From Streptomyces sp. NBC_00237 (GTDB lineage Bacteria; Actinomycetota; Actinomycetes; Streptomycetales; Streptomycetaceae), in NCBI RefSeq assembly GCF_026342435.1, contig NZ_JAPEMT010000002.1:930001-994000 (forward strand): a DNA stretch of 64,000 nt, read 5' to 3'. Position numbers and translations under genes: made by a program. Position 1 is the first letter of the stretch. Each line of letters starts with the position of its first letter. Under the pieces are notes generated by a model. The model made no database searches and was not told the origin of the DNA. It saw only the letters and a program-made list of their open reading frames with translations. Below, piece by piece: positions 23,762 through 32,164 of this stretch.

Positions 23762-24526
23762 GTGTACGCCGCTCCCTCCCCCACCCTCCTCCTCATCGCG
23801 CACGGCAGCCGCGACCCGCGCCACGCGGCGACGGTGCACGCCCTGGCGGAGCGGGTGCGGGAGCGGCAGCCGGGCACCCGGGTGGAAGTCTCCTTCCTCG
23901 ACTTCAACACCCCCTCCGTACCGGCGGCGCTGACCCGCATCGCTCGCTCGGGGGCGCGGGACGTCGTCGCCCTCCCCCTCCTCCTGACGCGCGCCTTCCA
24001 CGCCAAGGCGGACATCCCGGCGGTACTGGACGATGCCTCGGCCGGCCTGCCGCACCTGCGCATCACGCGGGCGGCGGTGCTGGGCCCTTCCCCGCTCCTC
24101 CTCACCGCGCTCACCCACCGCCTGTACGAGGCCGGGCTGCGGCCCGGCGACATGAGCTCGACCGGGGTCGTCCTGGCCTCGGCGGGCTCCACCGACCCGG
24201 AGGCGATCGCAGTGATCGCTGAAATCGCGCGGGAGCTGCGGAACGCCGGATGGCGTGCCGTGCGACCTGCGTTCGCCTCCGCTTCACTGCCGCGCACCGC
24301 CGATGCGGTACGCGCCCTGCGCACGGCTCCGGGGGTCGCCCGGGTGGCCGTCGCCCCGTACGTCCTGGCCCCCGGCTTCCTGCCGGACCGGATCGTACGG
24401 GGTGCCCAGGAGGGCGGCGCGGACATCCTGAGCGAGGTCCTCGGCGACTCTCCGGAGGTCACCTCACTCGTCCTCGGCCGGTACGAGGAGGCGCTGCGCC
24501 GCGCACTTCTGCCCGCAGCGGCCTGA
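23762..24526 (+). CDS. sirohydrochlorin chelatase (CbiX/SirB family)
   Basis: A 254-residue protein with two CbiX-like halves. The first begins LLLIAHGSRDPRHAATVHALAERV, with the metal-binding His of the family, and has LPLLLTRAFHAKADIPAVL, also typical. It probably inserts iron into sirohydrochlorin to make siroheme, the cofactor of the sulfite reductase at the head of this operon. GTG start 5 bp after the permease stop, with AGGAG upstream, so it is the last gene of the operon. Confidence 0.85.
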   Translation: MYAAPSPTLLLIAHGSRDPRHAATVHALAERVRERQPGTRVEVSFLDFNTPSVPAALTRIARSGARDVVALPLLLTRAFHAKADIPAVLDDASAGLPHLRITRAAVLGPSPLLLTALTHRLYEAGLRPGDMSSTGVVLASAGSTDPEAIAVIAEIARELRNAGWRAVRPAFASASLPRTADAVRALRTAPGVARVAVAPYVLAPGFLPDRIVRGAQEGGADILSEVLGDSPEVTSLVLGRYEEALRRALLPAAA

Positions 24527-24562
24527 CCCCACCCACCGGGGTTCGCCTGCGGCGCGCTGCCC

Positions 24563-25573
24563 CTACCCCGCCTCCGCCTCCACCATCGCGACCACCTCCT
24601 CCACGCCCAGCCTTCCCGCTCCCAACCCCTCCCGCGCGCACTCGTTCGCCACCCTCTGCAACACCGCGTTCGCCGGCGTCGCCACCCCGTGCGTCCTGCC
24701 CAGGAGGACGATCTCGCCGTTCAGATAGTCCGCCTCGATGCTCCCCGTCCCCCGGACCAGGCTCTGCCACGAGGACCCCCCGGCCGGTGCCTCGCCCTCC
24801 AGCACCGCCATGGCGATCCGCCCCTCCCTCGCCCCGGCCTGTTCCTCGTCGCTCGCCACGGCGATCCCCGCCGCCTCCAGCACGGCCCGCCCCTCCGCGA
24901 CCGTACGCGCGACGAGATCGCGGCCCGCCGGAGAAGAGAGGGCCTCCGTTCCGGATACCGCGTTCAGCGAGTTGAGGAGGTTGCTCAACAGCTTCCCGTA
25001 CTTCCACCGCATCACGTCCGGCACCACCGGCACCAGGAAGTGCGACTTCTCCAGGTCCGCGGCGATGCGCAGGGCCGTCTCGTCAACGCCGTCCGGGAAT
25101 CGCCCCAGATGCAGGATCCCGGTCACCGGCTCTCCCGCCGCCGACACCGCTCCCGGCTCCACGAAGGTCGCCGGAAGATACACGCACATCGCGTACACCC
25201 GCCGGAACCGCCGCAGCGCCAGCCGCTCGCTCTCCACACCGTTCTGCGCGCAGACCAGAGGCAGCACCTCCCCCGCCGTGCCGCCGCCCGCGACCGGCCG
25301 CCCGCTCCACGCGTCCAGCGCGGCAACGCTGTCCTGCGTCTTGACCGCCAGCACGAGTACGTCGTCGGCGCGCAGCTCCACCTCCTGCGGGCCCGAGGCT
25401 CAGGGAAGCCGCAGCGTCCTGGTGCCCTCGGGCGTGGTGAGCCGCAGGCCCGTGTCCCGCAGGGCCGCGAGGTGGCTTCCCCGGGCGACGAGCACCACCT
25501 CGTGCCCGGACTCGGCGAGCCTTCCGCCGACCACTGCGCCCACGGCTCCCGCACCGATGACGACGTAACGCAT
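24563..25573 (-). pseudogene. ketopantoate reductase family gene with in-frame stop
   Basis: Two parts of one gene lie in the same frame. The first 57 codons (MRYVVIGAGAVGAVVGGRL and onward, ending TRTLRLP) form the Rossmann start of a PanE/ApbA-type reductase. A TGA at 25400-25402 interrupts, and the frame continues ASGPQEVELRADDVLVLAVKTQDS to a normal C-terminal domain (KYGKLLSNLLNSLNAVSGTEAL, then VRGTGSIEADYLNGEIVLLGRTHG). A single base change explains the stop. The 3' part could be translated from the GTG at 25381 but would lack the nucleotide-binding turn. Probable pseudogene or sequence error. Confidence 0.85.
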
Positions 25574-25702
25574 GAAGTCCTCCCCGCTGGTCGTGTGATG
25601 ACGTCGTCGATCATGCCCCGACCTTTCCGGGCACAGGATGTCGGGTGCGGCAGGGTGGGTGCCGCCTAACGTCGGAGGCGAAATGAGGAAGGAAGGTCCG
25701 GG

Positions 25703-26578
25703 GTGCTGGAACGGCTGAATCAGGCCATGGAGCGCATCGAGGAGCAGGTGGCGCGGCGGGCCGAGGTGGACGTCGCCGAACTGGCACGGCTCGCGATGAC
25801 GTCGGAGTACCACTTCCGTCGGCTGTTCTCGGCACTGGCGGGGATTCCGCTGTCGGAGTACGTACGGCGCAGGCGGCTGACGTTCGCCGGGGCCGAGGTG
25901 CTGGACGGCCGGCGGACCCTGCTGGAGATCGCCGTGCGGTACGGATACGGGTCGGGCGAGGCTTTCGCCCGCGCGTTCCGCGCCCTGCACGGGGTCGGTC
26001 CCGGCGAGGCACGGCGGACCGGTGCGGTCCTGCGCTCGCAGCCCCGGATGTCCTTCCGGCTCGTCGTCGAAGGGAACAGCAGCATGGAGTACCGCGTGGT
26101 GGAGAAGGACGCCTTCCGGGTGGTGGGGAAGAAGGCGCGGGTGCCGCTCGTGCACGAGGGGATGAATCCGGCGATCGCCGATTTCATCCGGGGCATCGGC
26201 AAGGACGTCATGGCACGGGTCGAGGCGCTGTCCGACCAGCAGCCGGAGGGCATCGTCGGGGTGAGTGACGACCTCGCGGGCAGCCGGGCCGAGGGGACCG
26301 AACTGGACTACTACCACGCGGTGGTGAGCAGCGCGGCCGACGTTCCGGAGGATCTGGACTCGTTGGAGGTACCGGCCGGGACCTGGGCGGTGTTCGAGAG
26401 TTCCGGGGCGTTTCCGCAGGCGTTGCAGTACCTGTGGCGGGACGTGTTCACCGCGTGGTTCCCGTCGAATCCGTACCGCAGCAGGCCGGGTCCGGAGATC
26501 CTGCGGACCCGCCTGAACGCGGACGCCACACAAGCGGAGGCGGAGCTGTGGATTCCGGTCGAGCGAACCACCGTATGA
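25703..26578 (+). CDS. AraC family regulator with GyrI-like effector domain
   Basis: A 291-residue regulator. Residues 1-105 are the two AraC helix-turn-helix units (VDVAELARLAMTSEYHFRRLFSALAGIPLSEYVRRRRLTFAG and LEIAVRYGYGSGEAFARAFRALHGVGP). The rest is a GyrI/SOUL-like small-molecule-binding domain beginning MEYRVVEKDAFRVVGKKARVPL and ending EAELWIPVERT. Such proteins sense drugs or hydrophobic compounds. GTG start at 25703 with GGAAGG upstream. Divergent from the broken reductase gene. Confidence 0.88.
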   Translation: MLERLNQAMERIEEQVARRAEVDVAELARLAMTSEYHFRRLFSALAGIPLSEYVRRRRLTFAGAEVLDGRRTLLEIAVRYGYGSGEAFARAFRALHGVGPGEARRTGAVLRSQPRMSFRLVVEGNSSMEYRVVEKDAFRVVGKKARVPLVHEGMNPAIADFIRGIGKDVMARVEALSDQQPEGIVGVSDDLAGSRAEGTELDYYHAVVSSAADVPEDLDSLEVPAGTWAVFESSGAFPQALQYLWRDVFTAWFPSNPYRSRPGPEILRTRLNADATQAEAELWIPVERTTV

Positions 26579-26672
26579 GCACACCACCGCACGGGTCCGA
26601 CGTCGCCCTCTTCGGTGGGGCAGGCCGAGGGGGCTGGCGCAGGGGTGAGGGCTGCTGCGGACGCGGCGGGTC

Positions 26673-27227
26673 TCAGGCGGTGAGTTCGACCAGTTTCACC
26701 ACCGTGTTCCAGTTGCGGCTGGTGACCGTGAGGCCCTTGTTGAGCGCGGGCTTGGACAGTGCCTCGCCCAGTGCGGAACGGCCCAGACCGTCGGGGGCGT
26801 ACAGATAGAGGACCCGGTCGCCGAGGCGGAATTCCTCCGGGAGGTACGAGGCCGGGTCGAGGCCCGCGAAACGTTCCGCGTCGAGCGGGCCGGAGTAGAA
26901 ATTCGCGTGCAGCTGCTTCCCCTCCAGTTCGGCGGCGGGAAAGGGGCAGGCTTCCGCGACGGCGCGCAGGTAGGCGTGGTCGCGGACCAGGCAGGCGACG
27001 GTGAATCCGAAGCGTTTCTCGATGGCGTTCTCCAGGTCGCGGGCGAGGCTTTCCTCGGACGCCCCGGAGTCCGTGCGGAAGGCCGCGTTGCCGCTGGCGA
27101 GGAGGGTGCTTACGTCCGTGTGCCCCAACTCCCCCAGCAGGTCTCGCAGTTCGGCCATGGGGAGCTTCTTGCCGCCGCCCACGTTGATTCCTCGCAGGAG
27201 GGCCGCGTATCTCTTCTTCGTGGTCAT
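26673..27227 (-). CDS. DUF1697 domain-containing protein
   Basis: A 184-residue protein with the DUF1697 hallmark at its start, YAALLRGINVGGGKKLPMAELR, and the ASGNAAF and NWNTVVKL blocks later. The fold is ferredoxin-like and the function unknown. ATG at 27227; the open frame continues upstream into recombinase-relic sequence but without coding character there. Single-gene unit. Confidence 0.88.
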   Translation of the reverse strand: MTTKKRYAALLRGINVGGGKKLPMAELRDLLGELGHTDVSTLLASGNAAFRTDSGASEESLARDLENAIEKRFGFTVACLVRDHAYLRAVAEACPFPAAELEGKQLHANFYSGPLDAERFAGLDPASYLPEEFRLGDRVLYLYAPDGLGRSALGEALSKPALNKGLTVTSRNWNTVVKLVELTA

Positions 27228-27286
27228 GGAATGACGATAGGGGGCACCACTGACAAGGGGCCCTGCATCCTGAGGACGCGGTCTGC

Positions 27287-27530
27287 GACGCGATGCTGGA
27301 GGGGTGGGCCCGGCAGCAGCGTGGCGGGCGGCTGCCCGCAAGGGGGCGCTGGCCGCGCACCGGGACGCGACCGTGTTCAAGCTCGTGTACGAGTGGGGAC
27401 TCGCTGTACGGAGTCCTCCCGGCTGGAGACCGTCGACTTCTACCGCAACGCCAGGGCGCCCGGCCGAGCTGGGCAACTTCGGCACCGGCAAACGTCCGGT
27501 TCCTGACCGATGGAAGCGCGGCACCGCCCG
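27287..27530 (+). pseudogene. fossil of a tyrosine recombinase/integrase
   Basis: Short pieces of an integrase appear in order on the plus strand but in different frames: DAMLEGWARQQ (near 27287, frame 2), ALAAHRDATVFKLVYEWGLAVR (27346-27411, frame 1), ESSRLETVDFYRNARAP (27411-27461, frame 0) and AELGNFGTG (27463-27489, frame 1). In intact Streptomyces integrases these lie around the first catalytic Arg (WGLRRxExxxL). Large parts are missing, and the Arg motif is itself damaged by a frameshift. A dead mobile-element remnant next to the accessory gene at 27586. Confidence 0.6.
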
Positions 27531-27585
27531 GCCGTGGGGCCGACCGGGGTCGGCCCCACGGGGTTGCGTGCCTGTTGCTTTGCGC

Positions 27586-29610
27586 CTAGCCGCGGTGGAC
27601 GCAGTACAGGTAGCCGTACGGTGCCTCGGGGGTGGTGTCGGAGTACTTGACGAGGGCGGGGCCGTCGGCGCTGGTGGCGGTGGGGTGCTTGGTGACGGGG
27701 GACCAGGTGTTGTCCCGCAAGGTGGCGTAGCGCAGTTCTTCCGAGAGGTCGTCGGCCCGGAACATGCACACCAGCCCCTCCGCGGAATGGGCGAGGGCCG
27801 GGCGTGCGGAGGCGGAGCCCAGGGGCAGCCCTTGGAACGAGGACCAACTAGGGGTGGAAGAGATGTACTTGCTCAGGTACAGCCCCTTTCCGTTCGAGCC
27901 ACGTACCACGCAGTGGGGAACGCCCGATCCGTCCTGGCCCAGGGCGGGAGAGTCGCAGGTCGTGCCGCTGGCGAACGGCTTGAACGTGCCCCACCGGTCG
28001 TAGTCGCGTTCGTTCCAGTACAGCTTGTTCTCCGGCCCGCGGACGACGCAGATCAACCTTTGGCCGTAGGTGCTGAGGGCGGGTGAGCCGAGCACGATGT
28101 TCTCGGCGACCGTTTCTTGCCCGGACCAGGAACTGCCGGAGAACCGGGTCACCACCACGGCATTACGCCTGTTGTAGGCGCACCACAGTCCGGCTCCCGG
28201 CCCCGACTGGGCTGTCAGGGACGGCGAGTCGCTGGTGACGGCCCCGGGGATCTGGGCGAACGGACGCCAGGCGCCGTTTTCCAGGGTGCTCCACCACAGG
28301 CTGCCGGAGCCTGCGAATCCGGGGACCACGCAGTACAGCTTGTCGTAGTACTCGGCCAGTGCGGGTGTTCCGGACATGGTGCCGGACGGGAAGGGCACGT
28401 CGGGGCTCCACGTGTGCTGCCCTCCGGGCAGGACGCGGGGCATGGAGGTGGCGCGGGGGCGGGCGTTGATGGAGCTGGTGGCCTTGGCGATGAGCGTGAA
28501 GTGCCCCTCGCTGCCGCCGTCGAACTCGAAGTTCGCGATCGCGTTGAGGTCGTTGGCCCACTTGCCCAGGGCCGCACGGTCGAAGACGAACGTACGTGCG
28601 GCGACCTCGTCGTCGTGGTTGCGGAACAGCTCCAGCAGCGCCGCGATGGCCAGCGCAATCATCCCGACGATTTCGAAGTAGTCGATCAGGTCGTGGTACT
28701 CCGGCACGGGGAAGTGGCCGCCGTACTGGGCCAGTTTGTCGGCCATCTCGAACAGGATGTCCGAGATCTTCCGCATCGTGTCGTGCATGTCGTCGCGCCA
28801 CTGGGAGGAGCTGTGGTCGGCCTCCCAGCAGATGATGTGGGCGGTCAGGAACTTGTCGACCTGGCCGTTGAAGAGCACCGTTCCGGCGTCGAGAGCCCGG
28901 TAGTCCCCGGTCGCCACGTCCCCGTACTCGCGGGTGACGCCACTTTGCTTACCGGCCTTGTCCGAGCTGGCGGAGTGGGCCCAGTAGAGCTCGTCGTCGC
29001 CGAGTTCGTTGGATTCCCGCTGGCAGCTGTATGCCTTCAGCTCCACCAGCACCTGCTCCGGCTTGGCGGTCGCCCGCGCGTCAGGGTGGTGGTCGGACGC
29101 CGTGACCACCGTGACGCCGTGCCCGTAGGCGCTCATGCCCTCGATGAACTCCGGGCTGTCCAGGGGTGCGCCCTCGTCGAGCCGGTCGAGGTCGACCAGG
29201 CTCAGGTTCGGCTGCGCCGCGACGTCGGCGCGCAGCGCGGGCAGGTCCTTGACCAGGTCCTCGAACGCGTACCCCTGTTCCATGCCGCGCGAGGTCAGCA
29301 CGTCGGGAAACATCCCCAGGGCGTGTGACGACTGCTCATCGGCGAAGACCCGCCCCAGCTCACGGATCTCTTCCTCCGAGGCCAGCGGCCGCAGGAACTT
29401 CACCATCTGCGTTTCCAGATCGGTCAGTTCCCGCCCGTCGGCCATGCGGGCCGCGCCGCGCAGCATCACCCCGTACAGCAGACCCGTCGCCGCGGCAGGC
29501 GCCACCTTCGCCCCACCGAAGGTACCCAACGGCTTCAAGCCCTGGAGCTGTGCGCGCAGCCGCTTTATGCGCTCCGCTTGAGTGACCGTCACATCGCCCG
29601 ATGCAGACAT
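27586..29610 (-). CDS. unknown protein with C-terminal six-bladed beta-propeller repeats
   Basis: A 674-residue protein that I cannot assign. Residues 1-140 are helical. Residues ~170-290 hold LVELKAYSCQRESNELGDDE and a region with several Trp and His. A hydrophobic stretch lies near 314-329 (IVGMIALAIAALLELF). From about 390 to the end there are six repeats of ~45 residues of the form PALxxYxxxLYCVVRGxxxxLYW...W, as in lectin-like or tectonin-like propellers. Each repeat has a cysteine at the same strand position (KLYCVV, GLWCAY, RLICVV, VPHCVV, GLVCMF, YLYCVH). No signal peptide. ATG at 29610 with GGGAG upstream. Flanked by an integrase fossil and a frameshifted relic, so probably acquired. 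Confidence 0.75.
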   Translation of the reverse strand: MSASGDVTVTQAERIKRLRAQLQGLKPLGTFGGAKVAPAAATGLLYGVMLRGAARMADGRELTDLETQMVKFLRPLASEEEIRELGRVFADEQSSHALGMFPDVLTSRGMEQGYAFEDLVKDLPALRADVAAQPNLSLVDLDRLDEGAPLDSPEFIEGMSAYGHGVTVVTASDHHPDARATAKPEQVLVELKAYSCQRESNELGDDELYWAHSASSDKAGKQSGVTREYGDVATGDYRALDAGTVLFNGQVDKFLTAHIICWEADHSSSQWRDDMHDTMRKISDILFEMADKLAQYGGHFPVPEYHDLIDYFEIVGMIALAIAALLELFRNHDDEVAARTFVFDRAALGKWANDLNAIANFEFDGGSEGHFTLIAKATSSINARPRATSMPRVLPGGQHTWSPDVPFPSGTMSGTPALAEYYDKLYCVVPGFAGSGSLWWSTLENGAWRPFAQIPGAVTSDSPSLTAQSGPGAGLWCAYNRRNAVVVTRFSGSSWSGQETVAENIVLGSPALSTYGQRLICVVRGPENKLYWNERDYDRWGTFKPFASGTTCDSPALGQDGSGVPHCVVRGSNGKGLYLSKYISSTPSWSSFQGLPLGSASARPALAHSAEGLVCMFRADDLSEELRYATLRDNTWSPVTKHPTATSADGPALVKYSDTTPEAPYGYLYCVHRG

Positions 29611-29866
29611 CAACCACTCCCAAGATCACAGACACGGATCTCCGCAGGTTACGGAGCGTGAGGGCCTGATCATTGCAAGGCGACTACAGACAGCAGAAGT
29701 CGGTTAACGGACAGTGTTTGCCGGAACTCGGCCATGCGAGGTATCTGTTTGCCCGCCCCACACGACCGGCTTCTCCGTCACCGTCGGAGCGTGTCGACGC
29801 GTTCCGCTCGTCCAGGCGGGACGAGTAGAGCGCGCGTCACCCGCGCCCAGGCGCTGCTCGCATCGC

Positions 29867-30110
29867 CTATTTGGTGAGGCTGATGGGCTTGCAGTCGGGG
29901 GTGGCGCAGGGAACGTCACTGTCGTCGCCGGGGAGCAGTCGGCTGGTGATGCGCTTGGTGGTGGGGGCTGAAGGTGCCCCAGTCTTCTGCCTGGACGTCG
30001 GTCGGCGCGACTTCGGTCAGGCGGCTGTCGCTGTTGTTCTCGGGGCGGATCTCGGTGACCTGGATCGAGCCCGGGGCGGGAGTCGGGGGGCCATTCTGTC
30101 GGGTCGGCAC
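29867..30110 (-). pseudogene. frameshifted relic of an unknown gene
   Basis: From a GTG at 30110 the minus strand reads MPTRQNGPPTPAPGSIQVTE and continues to AEDWGTFSP with good codon bias. It then shifts by one base near the G5 run at 29963-29967 and continues TTKRITSRLLPGDDSDVPCA to TPDCKPISLTK and a TAG at 29867. The two halves make one plausible small protein only if the shift is repaired. No upstream start in frame beyond a TGA near 30150, so the 5' end may also be missing. Product not recognised. The gap 29611-29866 holds only the propeller gene's promoter region. Confidence 0.45.
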
Positions 30111-30569
30111 GCTGCCTTCCTGGCCACAGCGTCGCAGTAAAGATCAGCACCGGTCAGGCACCCCGGGGAAATGGCCGGTATCCGTCCCCGGCCCTGAGGA
30201 CCTGAGGATCTGACCACCAGGGCGCGATTCCCGTGACGGTGCGGAGGGGGCCCGACGGGTCAGCGCGTGCGCGGATGCGGCTGAGCGCGCCGCTGGGTCC
30301 TGACCGCTGCCTGACCGCTTGCCGGTCGCGCCGGGCCGCGCCACCGGCGTCCCGCGAAGCCCAACGGAACTGACCCGTTCGATTCGCTCCATCGGCGAGA
30401 GCCGTTGGGACCGCGACAAGAGGGCGATGGTCGCCACCGGCCAGACAGCCGCCACCCTGTGGGGGAAGGTCACCGGGGCCGCCCGCGGGTGGACCCGGCT
30501 TCGTGAACCCGCGACTTCTGACAGCCGCACGTGCCAGCAGCCGCGCTCCGTGGGGGGAGAGCGCGGCGG
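30111..30569. other. intergenic stretch with no supported gene
   Basis: I looked on both strands for coding bias, tRNA-like folds and repeats and found nothing convincing. Open frames here lack ribosome sites and recognisable products. It continues the accessory patch that begins near 27.2 kb. Confidence 0.5.
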
Positions 30570-30613
30570 CCGGCCGGTCGGGCCGAGGGGGTGGGGCCCT
30601 TCGGCCCGGCCGG
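30570..30613 (-). terminator. GC-rich hairpin after the subtilase gene
   Basis: CCGGCC (30570-30575) plus GGGCCGA (30580-30586) pair with TCGGCCC plus GGCCGG (30601-30613), with a 4-base bulge and a 14-base loop. It sits 16 bp past the stop of the minus-strand protease and is the likely terminator. No U tract. Confidence 0.5.
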
Positions 30614-30629
30614 TGGAGCCCGGTCCGTC

Positions 30630-31814
30630 CTACTCGACGACCTTCAGAAGCTTGTTCGCCGTGCCCGGGGACGGGTTGGTGATCTTGTCGGCGGTGGCCC
30701 CGCCGGTGAGCGCCTCGGCGACCTGGGCGGGGGTGGCGTCCTGGTGTCCGGCCAGGTAGACCGCCGCCGCGCCGGCGACGTGGGGCGTCGCCATGGACGT
30801 ACCGGAGATGGTCTTCGTGCCGTCGTCGCTGTCGTTCCAGGACGAGGTGATGTCCGAGCCGGGGGCGTAGAGGTCCACCAGCGAGCCGAAGTTGGAGAAG
30901 CTCGACTGACTGTCGCCCTCGGCGGAGGAGGCGACGGTGATGGCCTCCGGGACGCGGGCCGGGGAGTGGTCCTTGGCGTCGCTGGCGTCGTTTCCGGCGG
31001 CGATCGCGAAGGTGACGCCGGAGGCGATGGCCTTCTGGACGGCCTCGTCGAGGGCCGGGTCCGCGCCCCCGCCGAGGCTCATGTTGGCGACCGAGGGGCC
31101 CTTGTGGTTGGCGGTCACCCAGTCGATGCCCGCGACGACCTGCTCGGTGGTGCCGGAGCCCGAGTCGTCCAGCACGCGGACTGCGACGATCTTCGCCTTC
31201 TTGGCGACGCCGTGCGCGTCCCCGGCGATGGTGCCCGCGACGTGGGTGCCGTGGCCGTTGCCGTCGTCCGCGTTGTCGTCGTTGTCGATGGCGTCGAAGC
31301 CGGAGGAGGCGCGTCCGCCGAAGTCCTTGTGGGTGACGCGGACTCCGGTGTCGATGACGTACGCGGTGACTCCCTCGCCCGCGCCGTCCGGGTACGTGTA
31401 CTTCTTGTCGAGGGCGGTGTCGGCCTGGTCGATGCGGTCGATGCCCCAGGACGGCGGGTTGTCCTGGGTGGCGTCGGCGTGGAACTTCTTGTTCTGGACG
31501 ACCTTGGCGACCGCCGGGTCGGCGGCGAGCCGCTTGGCCTCGGTCTCGGTGAGGCCGGAGGCGGAGAAGCCGTTGATGGCGGAGCTGAAGTTCCGCTTGA
31601 GTTCGCCGCCGTACGTCTTGGCGAGGGCCTTCTTGTCGGCCTTCTGGTCGAGCATCACGATGTAGCTGCCCGCTACCGCGCCTTCGGCGTTCGCACCGTA
31701 GACGGTCCCTACGGCGGGAGCCGCACCCGCTGTGGGGGCGGAGAGGGCGGTCAGTCCTGCCACGGCGGCGACAGTGGTTATCGCCGCGATCAGCTTGGTC
31801 TTGTGTATGGCCAT
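30630..31814 (-). CDS. secreted S8 family subtilisin-like serine protease
   Basis: A 394-residue preproprotease. Signal peptide at residues 1-32 (cut near AGAAPA), an I9 inhibitor-type propeptide to about residue 115 (SYIVMLDQKADKKALAKTYGG), then the peptidase domain starting near PPSWGIDRIDQ. Catalytic Asp155 (VIDTGV), His188 (NGHGTHVAGT) and Ser340 (GTSMATPHVAG), with oxyanion Asn275 (AAGND). The size fits Streptomyces proteinase K-like enzymes; no C-terminal accessory domain. ATG at 31814 with GAGGA upstream. The long leader upstream holds small hairpins. The SSI-type inhibitor at 46.1 kb could act on enzymes of this kind. Confidence 0.93.
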   Translation of the reverse strand: MAIHKTKLIAAITTVAAVAGLTALSAPTAGAAPAVGTVYGANAEGAVAGSYIVMLDQKADKKALAKTYGGELKRNFSSAINGFSASGLTETEAKRLAADPAVAKVVQNKKFHADATQDNPPSWGIDRIDQADTALDKKYTYPDGAGEGVTAYVIDTGVRVTHKDFGGRASSGFDAIDNDDNADDGNGHGTHVAGTIAGDAHGVAKKAKIVAVRVLDDSGSGTTEQVVAGIDWVTANHKGPSVANMSLGGGADPALDEAVQKAIASGVTFAIAAGNDASDAKDHSPARVPEAITVASSAEGDSQSSFSNFGSLVDLYAPGSDITSSWNDSDDGTKTISGTSMATPHVAGAAAVYLAGHQDATPAQVAEALTGGATADKITNPSPGTANKLLKVVE

Positions 31815-32052
31815 GAAGAGGAAGTCCTCATCATTCTTTTGTGGGGGGAATGTGTGGGGGTACCCCCCAAGGACCGGAAGTCCTCCGGGGGTTGGGTCGA
31901 AACACTGGCGGATTGACGGCGACAGATCAAGACCTCCATACGGCCGTAATCCAATAAACAAAAATCCGTAATCAAAAATGGGGACAGTGCAGGCCGAGTC
32001 GGGCACAACGCCAACTCGACTTACTTCGAAGTCAGTTAACGCCTTCACAAAA
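31815..32052. promoter_or_regulatory. AT-rich upstream region of the protease with leader hairpins
   Basis: The palindrome GGGGGTACCCCC (31856-31867) and the hairpin AGGAC-CGGAA-GTCCT (31870-31884) lie 40-70 bp upstream of the protease start and would be in its 5' leader. Further upstream (31940-32050) the sequence is unusually AT-rich for this genome and includes the palindrome ACTTCGAAGT. Likely promoter and regulatory region; no specific regulator identified. Confidence 0.4.
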
Positions 32053-32087
32053 AGCCGACCCCTTGCGAATATCGCAAGGGGTCGGCT
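32053..32087 (-). terminator. strong rho-independent terminator after the glycosyltransferase
   Basis: A perfect 16-bp stem, AGCCGACCCCTTGCGA / TCGCAAGGGGTCGGCT, with an ATA loop. On the minus strand it is followed by a T-rich run (complement of CACAAAAA). It is 78 bp past the stop of the glycosyltransferase. It could also work in the opposite direction because T-rich sequence (TTCAATTCTTCTTC) lies on the other side. Confidence 0.9.
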
Positions 32088-32164
32088 CCTTCAATTCTTC
32101 TCTTCATCTCCGCAACTGCGGACGCGTCGCGACGCACAGACGCCCCGAGGGCGCGGATGCCTCT

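Noticed and set aside
31970..32050. Possible PhoP-type direct repeats upstream of the subtilase
   Set aside because: Only weak resemblance (GTTAACGCCTTCAC); repeats are not spaced as in known boxes.
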